DNA of 64,000 nucleotides from NCBI GenBank assembly GCA_964036665.1, contig OZ038526.1, positions 29,946,001 through 30,010,000 of the forward strand. Direction: 5' to 3'. Of this stretch, positions 21,594 to 32,953 are shown one piece after another (position 1 is the stretch's first letter; every line of letters begins with the position of its first letter). Under the pieces are notes generated by a model. It made no database searches and was not told where the DNA came from. It was given only the letters and a program-made list of their open reading frames with translations. The position numbers were made by a program, and so were the translations under genes. The stretch is from Gordius sp. MW1 (taxonomy: Eukaryota > Nematomorpha > Gordioida > Gordea > Gordiidae).

Positions 21594-24500
21594 ACTCGGG
21601 CCTTCGGCCCTCGTGGGAAGGGGGAGAAGGGAAGGGAAGAGGGGAAGGGAAGGGGGGACGACTCATCTGTACTTCGTATAAATGTATCATATTTGCTATG
21701 CAATTTATGGGCGAGAAAGGTGGGAAGGGGCGAGAATGCCTATAGGGGGGTATTAAATGCCTAATGATTAATTAATTATTTATACAAATTTTCCATTATA
21801 GGCAAAATGATATAGGCAAAATGTAATATAGGCAAGGGTTAGGGTTAGATTTAGTGTTTGCATCTAGTTGCGTATTAAACTAGTTTTTATTGATTATGGG
21901 TCTAACAAACATTATATTATAAAACAACACAATGTTAAGAATTTGCAGAATTGTTGGGAGAAATGTTTTGTTGAATTTGAACAATTTTTAATTAAAAAAA
22001 TCAAAAATTTGGCCAATGGTCACTTTTTCTCTATTGGTCAGTACCAACAGATACTCTATAAGTCAATGATAGCCAAAAAAATGGAAAAAAAAATTTTGAT
22101 GCTCACTTTGGCCAATGGTCATTTTTTTCCATTGGTCAGCAGCCAGGACACGGTAAAAGTGGATATAAATTCATAAGAGTAAAAAAAACGAAAAAAAAAA
22201 TTTTCAAATCACATTTTGGCCAATGGTCATTTTTTTCAATTGGTCAGCAGCCAGGACACGGTAAAAGTGGATATAAATTCCTAATAGTCAAAAAAAACGA
22301 AAAAAAAGTTTTCGAATCACATTTTGGCCAATGGTCATTTTATTCCATTGGTCAGCAGCCAGCAGACGGCCAAAAAGTGATAATAGCAATGGTAGGAACA
22401 GGAACAATCATAATAGTCAAAAAAAACGAAAAAATAAATTTGGATTCACATTTTGGCCAATGGTCATTTTTTCAGTGGTCAGCAGCCAACGGACGGCCAA
22501 AAAGTCTTATTATCAATGATAGTAACAAGAACATTCATAAGAGTCAAAAAAACCCTGGATTTTAACCCAAAAACTAGTTAAATTGCATAGCAATTAAAAG
22601 TAAACAACTTTTATTTATGTTTATTATATAACATTGGTCAGCAGCCAGCGGACGGCCAAAATGTCATAATAGCAATGGTAGAAACAGGAACAATCATAAT
22701 AGTCAAAAAAAAACGAAAAAATAATTTCGATTCACATTTTGGCAATGGTCATTTTTTTCATTGGTCAGCAGCCAGCGGACGGCCAAAAATTCTTATTATC
22801 AATGATAGTAACAAGAACAATCATAAGAGTCAAAAAAACTCCGGGATTCTAACCCCAAAACTAGTTAAATTGCATAGCAATTAAAAAGTAAACAACTTTT
22901 ATTTATGTTTATTATATAACTAGTTAAATTGCATAGCATTAAAAGTAAACAACTTTTATCTATGTTTTAATTGCTGTGCAATTTATGGGCTCGTTTTTTG
23001 GTGTCCGTCCGTCCGTTGTCCGTTGTCCGTTACCCTCCCTATCTATTTGCATTGGGTTTAGGTTATCGCTTTTTTAAATTAATGCATGAGAAAGAGGTGC
23101 CCCACCCCTCATCTCTATCTCCCTCGCTGTGTTATTTTTTAAATTAATGCATAAGAGGTCCCCCACCCCTCATCTCTATCTCCCTCGGTGTGTTATATAT
23201 AAGATTTGTTAAATTATCTATTATATAATAAACATAAATAAAAGTTGTTTACTTTTAATGCTATGCAATTTAAATAGTTATATAATAAACATATACTTTT
23301 AATTGCTATGCAATTTAACTAGTTATATAATAAACATAAATAAAAGTTGTTTACTTTTAATTGTTATGCAATTTAACTAGTTTTTGGGTTAGAATCCCGG
23401 AGTTTTTTTTGACTCTTATGATTGTTCTTGTTACTATCATTGATAATAAGAATTTTTGGCCGTCCGCTGGCTCCTGACCGATGGAAAAAATGACCATTGG
23501 CCAAAATGTGAATCGAAATTATTTTTTTCGTTTTTTTTACTATTATGATTGTTCCTGTTCCTACCATTGCTATTATGACTTTTTGGCCGTCCGCTGGCTG
23601 CTGACCAATGTTATATAATAAACATAAATAAAAGTTGTTTACTTTTAATTGCTATGCAATTTTACTAGTTTTTGGGTTAGAATTCCAGAGTTTCTTTTTG
23701 ACTCTTATGATTGTTCTTGTTACTATCATTGATAATAAGACTTTTTGGCCGTCCGTTGGCTGCTGACCAATGAAAAAAATGACCATTGGCCAAAATGTGA
23801 ATCCGAGTTTATTTTTTCGTTTTTTTTTGACTATTATGATTGTTCCTGTTACTACCATTGCTATTATGACTTTTTGGCCGTCCGCTGGCTCCTGACCGAT
23901 GGAAAAAATGACCATTGGCCAAAATGTGAATCGAAATTATTTTTTTCGCTTTTTTTGACTATTATGATTGTTCCTGTTCCTACCATTGCTATTATGACTT
24001 TTTGGCCGTCCGCTGGCTACTGACCAATGAAATAAAATGACCATTGGCCAAAATGGATTCGAAAACTTTTTTTTCGTTTTTTTTTTGACTATTATGAATT
24101 TATATCCACTTTTACCGTGTCCTGGCTGCTGACCAATGGAAAAAAATGACCATTGGCCAAAATGTGATTCGAAAAATTTTTTTTAGTTTTTTTTTGACTA
24201 TTATGAATTTATATCCACTTTTACCGTGTGCTGGCTGCTGACCAATGGAAAAAAATGACCATTGGCCAAAATGAGATTCGAAAATTTTTTTTTCGTTTTT
24301 TTTACTCTTTTGAATTTATATCCACTTTTACCGTGTGCTGGCTGCTGACCAATGGAAAAAAATGACCATTGGCCAAAGTGAGCATCAAAATTTTTTTTTC
24401 CGTTTTTTTGGCTATCATTGACTTATAGAGTATCTGTTGGTACTGACCAATAGAGAAAAAGTGACCAATGGCCAAATTTTTGATTTTTTTAATTAAAAAT

Positions 24501-25168
24501 TGATCAAATTCAACAAAAATTTCTCCCAACAATTCTGCAAATTCTTAACATTGTGATGTTTTATAATATAATGTTTGTTAGACCCATAATCACTAAAGGC
24601 CGTAATAACTAATGTAATACGCAACTAGATGCAAACACTAAATCTAACCCTAACCCTTGCCTATATTACATTTTGCCTATAAATGGAAAATTTGTATAAA
24701 TAATTAATTAATCATTAGGCATTTAATACCCCCCTATAGGCATTCTCGCCCCTTCCCACCTTTCTCGCCCATAAATTGCATAGCAAATATAATACATTTA
24801 TACGAAGTAAAGATGAGTCGTCCCCCCTTCCCTTCTCCCCTCCCCTTCTCCCCTCCCCCTTCCCACGAGGGCCGAAGGCACGAGTTATATTATATAATAG
24901 ATAATTTAACAAATCTTATATATAACACACCGAGGGAGATAGAGATGAAAGGTGGGGCACCTCTTATGCATTAATTTAAAAAATAACACAGCGAGGGAGA
25001 TAGAGATGAGGGGTGGACCACCTCTTTCTCATGCATTAATTTAAAAAATCGATAACCTAATATACCCAATGCAAATAGATAGGGAGGGTAACGGACAACG
25101 GACGGACAACGGACAACGGACGGACAACCAAAAAACGAGCCCATAAATTGCATAGCAATTAAAAGGCG
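21594..25168 (+). mobile_element. X element copy X1 (interrupted by X2)
   Basis: Unclassified dispersed element. The hairpin end starts ACTCGGGCCTTCGGCCC, a 5-bp stem closed by TTC, followed by a G/A tract and TTGCTATGCAATTTATGGGC. Then come GGGTTAGGGTTAG and a minisatellite whose unit of about 100-120 bases carries CCAATGG...CCATTGG and TTTTGGCC...GGCCAAAA inverted pairs. The far end (24886-25168) has CGGACAACGG simple repeats and GCCCATAAATTGCATAGCAA, the inverse of the inner block near the hairpin end. X2 (22967-24885) splits it. Short frames through the minisatellite are by-products of the repeat unit, not genes. The layout recalls Helentron-associated non-autonomous elements. Confidence 0.7.
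22967..24885 (-). mobile_element. X element copy X2, nested in X1
   Basis: Runs in the opposite direction to X1: starts TTAATTGCTGTGCAATTTAT, passes TGTCCGTCCG repeats, two GGTGTGTTAT/CTCATCTCTATCTCCCTCG blocks, TAAACATAAATAAAAGTTG repeats and the minisatellite, and ends GGCCGAAGGCACGAGT. Comparison with intact copies shows it landed inside X1 at ATGTTT/ATTATATAATAG. The arrangement makes a large imperfect inverted repeat at this locus. Confidence 0.75.
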
Positions 25169-26279
25169 AAAATGATATATCGATATTTTAGTAAGTCTTT
25201 GTTTGTTATATAAGGCAAACGTGGACGATGATTGCAGGTTGCAAATTCCATGATTTATTATGGTCCCAAACCATTAACTTATTTTTATTCTTCAGTATCA
25301 AAATTATTTAAATTAATATAGTCTCTAATTAAAAATTCGCCTATAAGGCGTAAATTAGAGTTTATCTATTTTTTAGTTTCGGTACCCGTACAACGGGTTA
25401 TCTTGTTCTATTATAAATCTAGAATGTTTACGTAATAAAATCTCGGCATATATATAAGGTTAATGCATATGAAAATATATAATTTAAAGTTAATTTATTT
25501 ATGTTAAAGTTTAATGGATAAGTACAGAAAATGAAAATAAATATTAAATAATAGTTGACCTAAAATGTTAGCAAAAATATTGGAAATTTTTTTGAAATTG
25601 AACCCCATACTCTATGTAAAGTGATATTTTTCTATTTTGGGTATGCTTATAAAATTTAAATTTAGTGATCGGAGAAAATAACTTATTTGCGGAAGGATGA
25701 AATCAGCTTAATTATTTTCGTCTGTATATTTAAAATAACTATCAAGTATAAATAAGATTTCGAATTCCTTTTTTAATTTTTTGTAATTATTGTTTTAAAC
25801 AGAACAAAGAACTATCTAGGCTACGACTTCTAAATTATTTACTTCTAAATTATTCCGGGCCGGGCCTATATTTTATGAATTAGGCCCGGCCCGGAATTTT
25901 AAAGTTTTAAAATTAAAGGCCCGGGCCCAAACGGCCCCGGGCTTTTCCGGGCCGGGCTGGGCCTCGGGCAGCCCGTGCAGGTCTAACGTCCTTTCTATCA
26001 TCACCTTAACAACTTAAGGAATTGTCATTTCATTACACGCAAATCTATATCAGCAAAAAATACATGGTTTTGCTATAAAAGTTTGGTATTTTCTTATAAA
26101 AATTGGCAATGTAGAATTGACCACAATAAAATATTAACTTTTTTACCTTGACCATTGGCGGATTGGGAGGCAAATGATATAATACTCGATGATATAATGA
26201 CCACTATTATAAATTTGTACATCAAAATTCTACTCGTAACTTATAAATTTGTTTAAATATATAAAAGTAAATTAAATAA

Positions 26280-26680
26280 CGGGCAAAAATTTTGATGAGT
26301 ACATTTAACAAGTTAAAGGTATAAACATTGAAGTACGTGACCAAAAATTAAAAGTTGTTATTACAATTACTGAACTACGCCAATGTTTTAATTTAATTTA
26401 TGAAGGTAAAAATACATATTTTGTGAAGATGAATGAAATAAATGAAAAAAAAGTATTATGAATATTTGGAAAACATTTCAATATATCTATGGAATTTTTA
26501 CAAAAAATAGTAATGCCGATTTTCTGTCTTATAAAAGAAGATTTGCGATTATCATGGGATAGCAAAGAAATTTGTTCGCCTATTCTTTAAATTGGTTGTT
26601 GCTAAAAGCTCCGAGTATTTAATAACTTTTAGTGACTCGGCTGAAGAGAGAAGATCTTTGTTTTAATTAAATGAGCAAAT
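26280..26680. other. AT-rich stretch with short open frames, no recognised gene
   Basis: Between hAT relics H1 and H2. A plus-strand open stretch near 26308-26460 reads with residues such as GINIEVRDQKLKVVITITEL before a stop, and another near 26560-26660 is open for about 30 codons. Neither has a start codon in a convincing place, splice sites or a known motif. They may be decayed transposon coding sequence. Confidence 0.3.
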
Positions 26681-26958
26681 ACTTGGATGCATGTATAGTC
26701 AGTCCTTAGCTAAAAAAGAGACGCCAATTCCCTGTAAAAATTAATTTTTATATGATTAAAAGTGGAAATTACATTTTACTAAATATAGAAAACTTGTATA
26801 AAAATTAATTTCTCGTCTTAAACTTAACATTGGAGGAATATTAAAAATTTAATATATAAATGTAATGCTTTAATTAAAAAACGAGTTCACGTATAGCTAA
26901 TAAGAACTATAAAATTTTCGCAATAAATTGACCCATAAGGTAATAAAATGATTTAAAT

Positions 26959-27760
26959 TAGAGACCTGCAAAGGGACTATTTTGCTTGGTCGCCCGCCCG
27001 CTTCGAAAATTTCTAGGCCCGGGCCCGGCTCTGGCCCGCTGAAAAAAGAAAAATTTGGCCCGGGCCCGACCCTAAACATTTTTTGCAAAACCCAGGCCCG
27101 GCCCGGGCCCGTAGAAATTTTTTTTTGCAAATTTTTAAACGATTGTTATTTTTTTATTAAAAAGTTAATTTAATATTCAGTAATATATGTTAAAAACATC
27201 AATAATAATCATGTAAAAACAATAAATCGTTTATTATTTCCGGTCTTAATCGGGTTCTTCACTCTTCTAATAAGCGACCAGCAGTAGAGAAATTTCGTTC
27301 ACTTGTGGCACTTGTAGCCGGGATACATGAAACCATAAATGCCAAATGAGATAATTTTGGGTACCTAATTAAAGGTTATATTGATTTTACTTTATTTACT
27401 TAGTTTCTTTGCCTTTCCACCATTTTATTTCAATTGAGTTGAGTACAATTCAAATTTCGTACTTTTTGTAAATGAATGAATGAAAAATGAAAAGTAAGTG
27501 TGTTTGTGTTGCGTATTAGGACAAAAAAAAATAAATTTAAATTAATAAAAAAAACAGTTTAAATATAAGACGTTTGTCTTTGTTTAAGTTGTAATTATTT
27601 TAAAGTATTTATTACTAAACAAATAAAAAATTAACTATTTTGCAACGAGCTTTTAACGGGCCTAGCTAAATATAGGCCCGGCCCGCTTGATTTGTCGGCC
27701 CGCCCCAGCCCGGCCCGTTAATTTGTCGGCCCGCCCAAGCCCGGCCCGTTGTTTTTTTTA
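26959..27760. mobile_element. hAT transposon relic H2
   Basis: Left end TAGAGACCTGCA as in H1, followed by GCCCGGGCCCGG-type patches at 27017-27110 and more at 27660-27750. A hATC remnant lies at 27229-27340. No right inverted end was found, so it is truncated or the end has decayed. Confidence 0.55.
27229..27340 (-). pseudogene. hAT transposase hATC domain remnant
   Basis: Minus strand reads CIPATSATSERNFSTAGRLL, EE, a stop, RTRLRPEIINDLLFLH. This is a textbook hATC motif (SER-x-FS-x-AG, R-x-RLRPE, LLFLH) with one in-frame stop. Only about 37 codons remain. Confidence 0.85.
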
Positions 27761-27981
27761 AAGTCCAAAGCTTGATTTAACTAAAATTAATTGAAAAAAT
27801 ATTTTCAAACAAAACTCTGGTCGAGTTCGATGATCGAATATAAAAATTTAGTTTTAAAGAAAATTTTAGATTTTCGCCCATAAATAATGTAGCATACAAG
27901 TCTATATAATTTAAATTTACGCTATATGGCGCGATACTATTCGCATTGGTAAAATTGTTTAATATAACTCAGTCCTTCTGA

Positions 27982-28120
27982 CATGGGCGTAGCCAGTTTT
28001 GGATTGGGGGGGGGGGGGCAAAACGTAAAATTTTTTAAGTTTTAAGGGTTTTTGCATTGAAATTTTTTTTGCCATTTAGGAGGGGGGGGGGCAGCCGCCC
28101 CCCCCCTGGCTACGCCCATG
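27982..28120. mobile_element. CATGGGCGTAGCC-type MITE M7 with perfect 8-bp target duplication
   Basis: Begins CATGGGCGTAGCCAGTTTTG with a G run and ends CTGGCTACGCCCATG after a C run. CCTTCTGA flanks both sides exactly (27974-27981 and 28121-28128). One of the best-preserved copies in the window. Confidence 0.88.
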
Positions 28121-28178
28121 CCTTCTGACCTAGGTGAATATTTCTTTATTTTAAAATAAATGAACTTATATATAAAAA

Positions 28179-30047
28179 ACTCGAGCCTTCGGCCCTCGTG
28201 GGAAGGGGGAGAAGGGAATGGGAAGGGGAGGAGGGGAAGGGAAGGGGGGACGACTCATCTATACTCCGTATAAATGTATCATATTTGCTATGCAATTTAT
28301 GGGCGAGAAAGGTGGGAAGGGGCGATAATGCCTATAGGGGGTATAAAATGCCTAATGATTAATTAATTATTTATGCAAATTTATCACTTTGGCCAGTGGT
28401 GATATTTTCTAATGGTTAGCAGACAGTCAAATGGTATTAACAAGAACAAAATATTAATTTAATTTAAAAAAAAATTAAAAAAAAATACCTTTTAGTTTTA
28501 AAAAAGGGCTAAATTCTAAAACTACCCGCCCGATTCGCTCGAAACTTTACCCGTAGGTGCCCAGGGTGGCTAGGGGTAAAATAGCTTTTAGGAACACTAA
28601 TGGTATTAATTAAATAATAGTGTTTGTTTCTTAATTTTGTTTACAATAATATCCTCAATATTTTTTTTTAATTTTGACAATTTCAAAATTATTTCCAAAG
28701 GAGGGATAATATAATGCAAGATATAAGAACGAGGTTATTAAAAAAAATTTATTTGACTTTTTAAAATATTTTAATATATTGTATAAAAAAATGAGCAATA
28801 ATAGAAAATCAATATTTTATAGATGATTTAACAAATATTTGTTTAATGTATATAACATTAGTTAATTATACAATGGGCAAATCGTCATTTAAAACAGTGA
28901 TTCTTAACAGGGGCAGCGAGAAAAACGTCGATATAAATACATAAGAGTCAAAAAAAATTGAAAAGAAAAATTCGATTCACATTTTGTCCAATGGTCATTT
29001 TTTTCCAATGGGCAGTTCCAACAGATGGTCTATAAATCAATGTTAACCAATAAAAACGAAAAAAAAAAATTTCGATTCACATTTTGGCCAATGGTCATTT
29101 TTTCCTTTGATCAGCAGCCAGGACACGTTAGTCGATATAAATACAGAAGAGTCAAAAAAAAATGAAAAAAAAAATTCGATTCACACTTTAGCCAATGGTC
29201 ATTTTTTCCATCGGTCAGTACCAAGAGACAGTCTATTAATATATAAGAGCCAAAAATAACGAAAAAAATTTTTTGATTAACATTTTGGCCAATGATCATT
29301 TTCTTCCATTGGTCAGCAGCCAGTGGACGGCCAAAAAGCCATATTATCAATGGAAGTAACAAGAACAATATATTAATTTAAAAAAAATAACAAAAAAATT
29401 TGACCCTCTTTGAGTATCGAAATAGCAATTAAGAATTTGCCCTCGATGGGATTCGAACCCACATCAGTAGAGGCATAGGCTTTTGTAGGGGGGGGGGGGC
29501 ACAGGGACCCATATCAGTAGAGGCATAGGCTCTGTCGGGGGAGGGCATAGGGTAATTGTCAATGTTAGCCAAAAAAAACGGAAAATAATTTCGATTCACA
29601 TTTTGGCCAATGGTCATTTTTTTCAATGGTCAGCAGCCAGCGGACGACCAAAAAGGTTTATTATCAATGGTAGTAACAGGAACAATCATATTAGTCAAAA
29701 AAACGGAAAAAAACTTGAATTCACATTTTGGCCAATGGTCATTTTTTTCATTGGTCAGCACCCAACGGACGGCCAAAAAGTCTTATTATCAATGGTAGTA
29801 ACAAGAACAATCATAAGAGTCAAAAAAAACTCCGGGATTCGAACCCAAAAACTAGTTAAATTAACAAAAACAGTGAAGGGTAACGGACAACGGACAACGA
29901 AAAATCAATAACAAGAACAATCATAAGAGTCAAAAAAACTCCGGGATTCGAACCCAAAAACTAGTTAAATTAACAAAAACAGTGAAGGGTAACGGACAAC
30001 GGACAACGAAAAATCAAAAACGAGCCCATAAATTGCATAGCAATTAA
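28179..30047 (+). mobile_element. X element copy X3
   Basis: Hairpin end ACTCGAGCCTTCGGCCC at 28179, inner block TTTGCTATGCAATTTATGGG, diverged minisatellite units between 28970 and 29800, and the far end CGAGCCCATAAATTGCATAG finishing at 30047. Near the far end a unit of about 102 bases is duplicated in tandem (from about 29809 and 29911), each carrying CCGGGATTCGAACCC. A further tRNA-T-arm-like GGGATTCGAACCC lies at 29450. Confidence 0.7.
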
Positions 30048-30059
30048 TTATAAATTTCT

Positions 30060-31130
30060 TTCTTCTTATTTCAATGACTGCTTATCACCAAAGCTGGTGG
30101 TCAGTCCTTTCAACTTTAATTTCCAATGTCTCTATATTTACATACATTTTTAATTTTGCGCATTTTCATATCGTGTCTTACATAAGATTCCACGTAAGCT
30201 GAGTCTTCCTCTTTTTTGTTTTCCTGCGAAATTTATCTTCTAAATTTTCTTTCCGACGTAGCTATCGGCCCTTCACTCAACATGGCCATACCATCTTAGT
30301 TTTGTCCATGGGCGTAGGCAGCCCCCCCCCCTAAATGAAAAAAAAAAATTTCAATGCAAAAACTCTTACAGTTAAAAGAAATTATGTTTTGCTCCCCCCT
30401 ATTGAACTTTTGAACGTTCCACCACCCCCCCCCCCCCTAATGCCATGAAGTTAGAGGGGGGCAATAATGATTTAAAGAGGGGCGAAATAAACATTTTTTT
30501 AAATTTTGATATTTTTGGATGAGGGGGGAGCCACCTTTCCCCCCGGCTACGCCCATGGCTTTGTCTTCATAGATGTTGTACCCACATTTCACCTTATTTC
30601 TTCATTTCGTCAAAATTCTTTAATCTCATCTCCATGGACGCCAGGCGTTGTTCTTTCTTTTTTCGAATAGCCCATGATTCCGAGCTATATAGGACTGTTG
30701 GCTGTATGATGGACCTATACTATACAGTTTACCTTTGAGACTTGTATTTTTTTGGCACACAGAACGCCTGTTAAATTTCTTCAATTAGGGCATCCGGAAT
30801 TTATCCTTGCTTAGATTTCTTAATCCATTCCACCGCTTAAAGTGTTGATCCTAGATATTTAAAGAAATTCACGCCTCTAAGTTCCGTTCGCTTAATGTAA
30901 GAGCTGGACATTGCTGTTCATCTGATTCAAACTTTGTCTTGTATTCTGCTTTCTTTCGATTTGACCACTCTCTTCTATTGCATTTACCCATCTATTCACA
31001 ATATTAGCCAATTCTTGTTCACTTTTGGCACAGAGGTTTATATCGTCTGCAAAGATCATTGTCCATGGAGCTTCCTCGCCCAAAATCCTTTATAATAATA
31101 TCCATTTTGTATACTAAAGTTATCTCTCAA
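30060..31130 (-). mobile_element. LINE (RTE-like) 3' fragment, decayed
   Basis: Minus-strand reverse transcriptase remnants: the 30892-31083 frame reads APWTMIFADDINLCAKSEQE, containing the FADD catalytic motif of the palm. A downstream part resembles LRWYGHV and YGSE-type LINE C-terminal sequence with frameshifts. It differs from the three RTE copies at 40-52 kb and is 5' truncated. MITE M8 is inserted in it. Confidence 0.65.
30307..30557. mobile_element. CATGGGCGTAGCC-type MITE M8 with 8-bp target duplication, inside a LINE
   Basis: Starts CATGGGCGTAGGCAG and ends CGGCTACGCCCATG; about 251 bases, seemingly two copies fused, with C-rich and G-rich runs. Flanks GTTTTGTC (30299-30306) and GCTTTGTC (30558-30565) match at seven of eight bases. 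It postdates the LINE fragment it interrupts. Confidence 0.8.
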
Positions 31131-31138
31131 GGACTGTA

Positions 31139-32903
31139 TTAATTGCTATGCAATTTATGGGCTCGTTTTTTGGTGTCCGTCCGTCCGTTGTCCGTTACCC
31201 TCCCTATCTATTTGCATTGGGTATATTAGGTTATCGCTTTTTTAAATTAATGCATGAGAAAGAGGTGCCCCACCCCTCATCTCTATCTCCCTCGCTGTGT
31301 TATTTTTTAAATTAATGCATAAGAGGTCCCCCACCCCTCATCTCTATCTCCCTCGGTGTGTTATATATAAGATTTGTTAAATTATCTATTATAAAATAAA
31401 CATAAATAAAAGTTGTTTACTTTTAATGCTATGCAATTTAACTAATGTAACTAGTTATATAATAAACATAAATAAAAGTTGTTTACTTTTTAATTGCTAT
31501 GCAATTTAACTAGTTTTGGGGTTAGAATCCCGGAGTTTTTTTGACTCTTATGATTGTTCTTGTTACTATCATTGATAATAAGAATTTTTGGCCGTCCGCT
31601 GGCTGCTGACCAATGAAAAAATGACCATTGGCCAAAATGTGAATCGAAATTATTTTTTTCGTTTTTTTTTTACTATTATGATTGTTCCTGTTTCTACCAT
31701 TGCTATTATGACTTTTTGGCCGTCCGCTGGCTGCTGACCAATGTTATATAATAAACATAAATAAAAGTTGTTTACTTTTAATTGCAATGCAATTTAACTA
31801 GTTTTTGGGTTAGAATCCCGGAGTTTTTTTTGACTCTTATGATTGTTCTTGTTACTATCATTGATAATAAGACTTTTTGGCCGTCCGTTGACTGACCAAT
31901 GAAAAAAATGACCATTGGCCAAAATGTGAATCCGAGTTTATTTTTTCGTTTTTTTTGACTATTATGATTGTTCCTGTTACTACCATTGCTATTATGACTT
32001 TTTGGCCGTCCGCTGGCTCCTGACCGATGGAAAAAATGACCATTGGCCAAAATGTGAATCGAAATTATTTTTTTCGTTTTTTTTTGACTATTATGATTGT
32101 TCCTGTTCCTACCATTGCTATTATGACTTTTTGGCCGTCCGCTGGCTGCTGACCAATGGAATAAAATGACCATTGGCCAAAATGTGATTCGAAAACTTTT
32201 TTTTCGTTTTTTTTTTGACTATTATGAATTTATATCCACTTTTACCGTGTCGTGGCTGCTCACCAATAAAAAAAAATGACCATTGGCCAAAATGTGATTC
32301 GAAAATTTTTTTTCCTTTTTTTACTCTTATGAATTTATATCCACTTTTACCGTGTGCTGGCTGCTGACCAATGGAAAAAAATGACCATTGGCCAAAGTGA
32401 GCATCAAAATTTTTTTTCCGTTTTTTTGGCTATCATTGACTTATAGAGTATCTGTTGGTACTGACCAATAGAGAAAAAGTGACCATTGGCCAAATTTTTG
32501 ATTTTTTTAATTAAAAATTGTTCAAATTCAACAAAAAATTTCTCCCAACAATTCTGCAAATTCTTAACATTGTGTTGTTTTATAATATAATGTTTGTTAG
32601 ACCCATAATCACTAAAGGCCATAAAAACTAATGTAATACGCAACTAGATGCAAACACTAAATCTAACCCTAACCCTTGCCTATATTACATTTTGCCTATA
32701 ATGGAAAATTTGTATAAATAATTAATTAATCATTAGGCATTTAATACCCCCCTATAGGCATTCTCGCCCCTTCCCACCTTTCTCGCCCATAAATTGCATA
32801 GCAAATATGATACATTTATACGAAGTACAGATGAGTCGTCTCCCCTTCCCTTCCTTTCTTCCCTTCCCTTCTCCCCCTTCCCACGAGGGCCGAAGGCCCG
32901 AGT
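31139..32903 (-). mobile_element. X element copy X4
   Basis: Complete minus-orientation copy from TTAATTGCTATGCAATTTAT to GGCCGAAGGCCCGAGT. It holds the TCCGTCCG simple repeat, two CTCTATCTCCCTCG blocks, the TAAACATAAATAAAAGTTG repeats, at least six minisatellite units and the internal GCCCATAAATTGCATAGC block about 110 bases from the hairpin end. GTATTAAT occurs at both borders (31136-31143 and 32907-32914) but part of it may belong to the element. Confidence 0.8.
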
Positions 32904-32953
32904 CTTGTATTAATCCTTTTCATACAACAGCATTTATATTGTATAAATCATTA

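Larger units (their letters stand above)
20964..25985. mobile_element. hAT transposon relic H1, split by nested X elements
   Basis: Left end TAGAGACCTGCA (20964) and right end TGCAGGTCTA (25985) are inverted, each followed inward by GGCCCGGCCCGG-type GC-rich sequence. A decayed hAT transposase C-terminus is present at 21185-21325. Most of the length is later insertion (21594-25168). No 8-bp flank match is visible, so the two ends may belong to different copies. The inner 25169-25840 stretch holds AT-rich DNA without recognisable coding. Confidence 0.5.

Noticed and set aside
21594..21760. Protein-coding frame MQRLNIKILTRAFGPRGKGE
   Set aside because: It is the translation of the terminal hairpin and purine tract of X1; the same peptide appears at every X end.
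21594..24480. CRISPR-like array of regularly spaced repeats
   Set aside because: Units are about 100-120 bases, diverged, without uniform unique spacers, and the genome is eukaryotic.
26897..27173. Gly/Pro-rich frames on both strands
   Set aside because: They translate the GGCCCGGGCC sub-terminal patches of hAT relic H2.
32820..32903. Hammerhead-ribozyme-like sequence (CAGATGAGTCGTCC near GGGCCGAAGGCCC) at the hairpin end of X elements
   Set aside because: The conserved CTGATGA and GAAA core is not present in the right order; the resemblance is limited to GATGAG and a GC hairpin.
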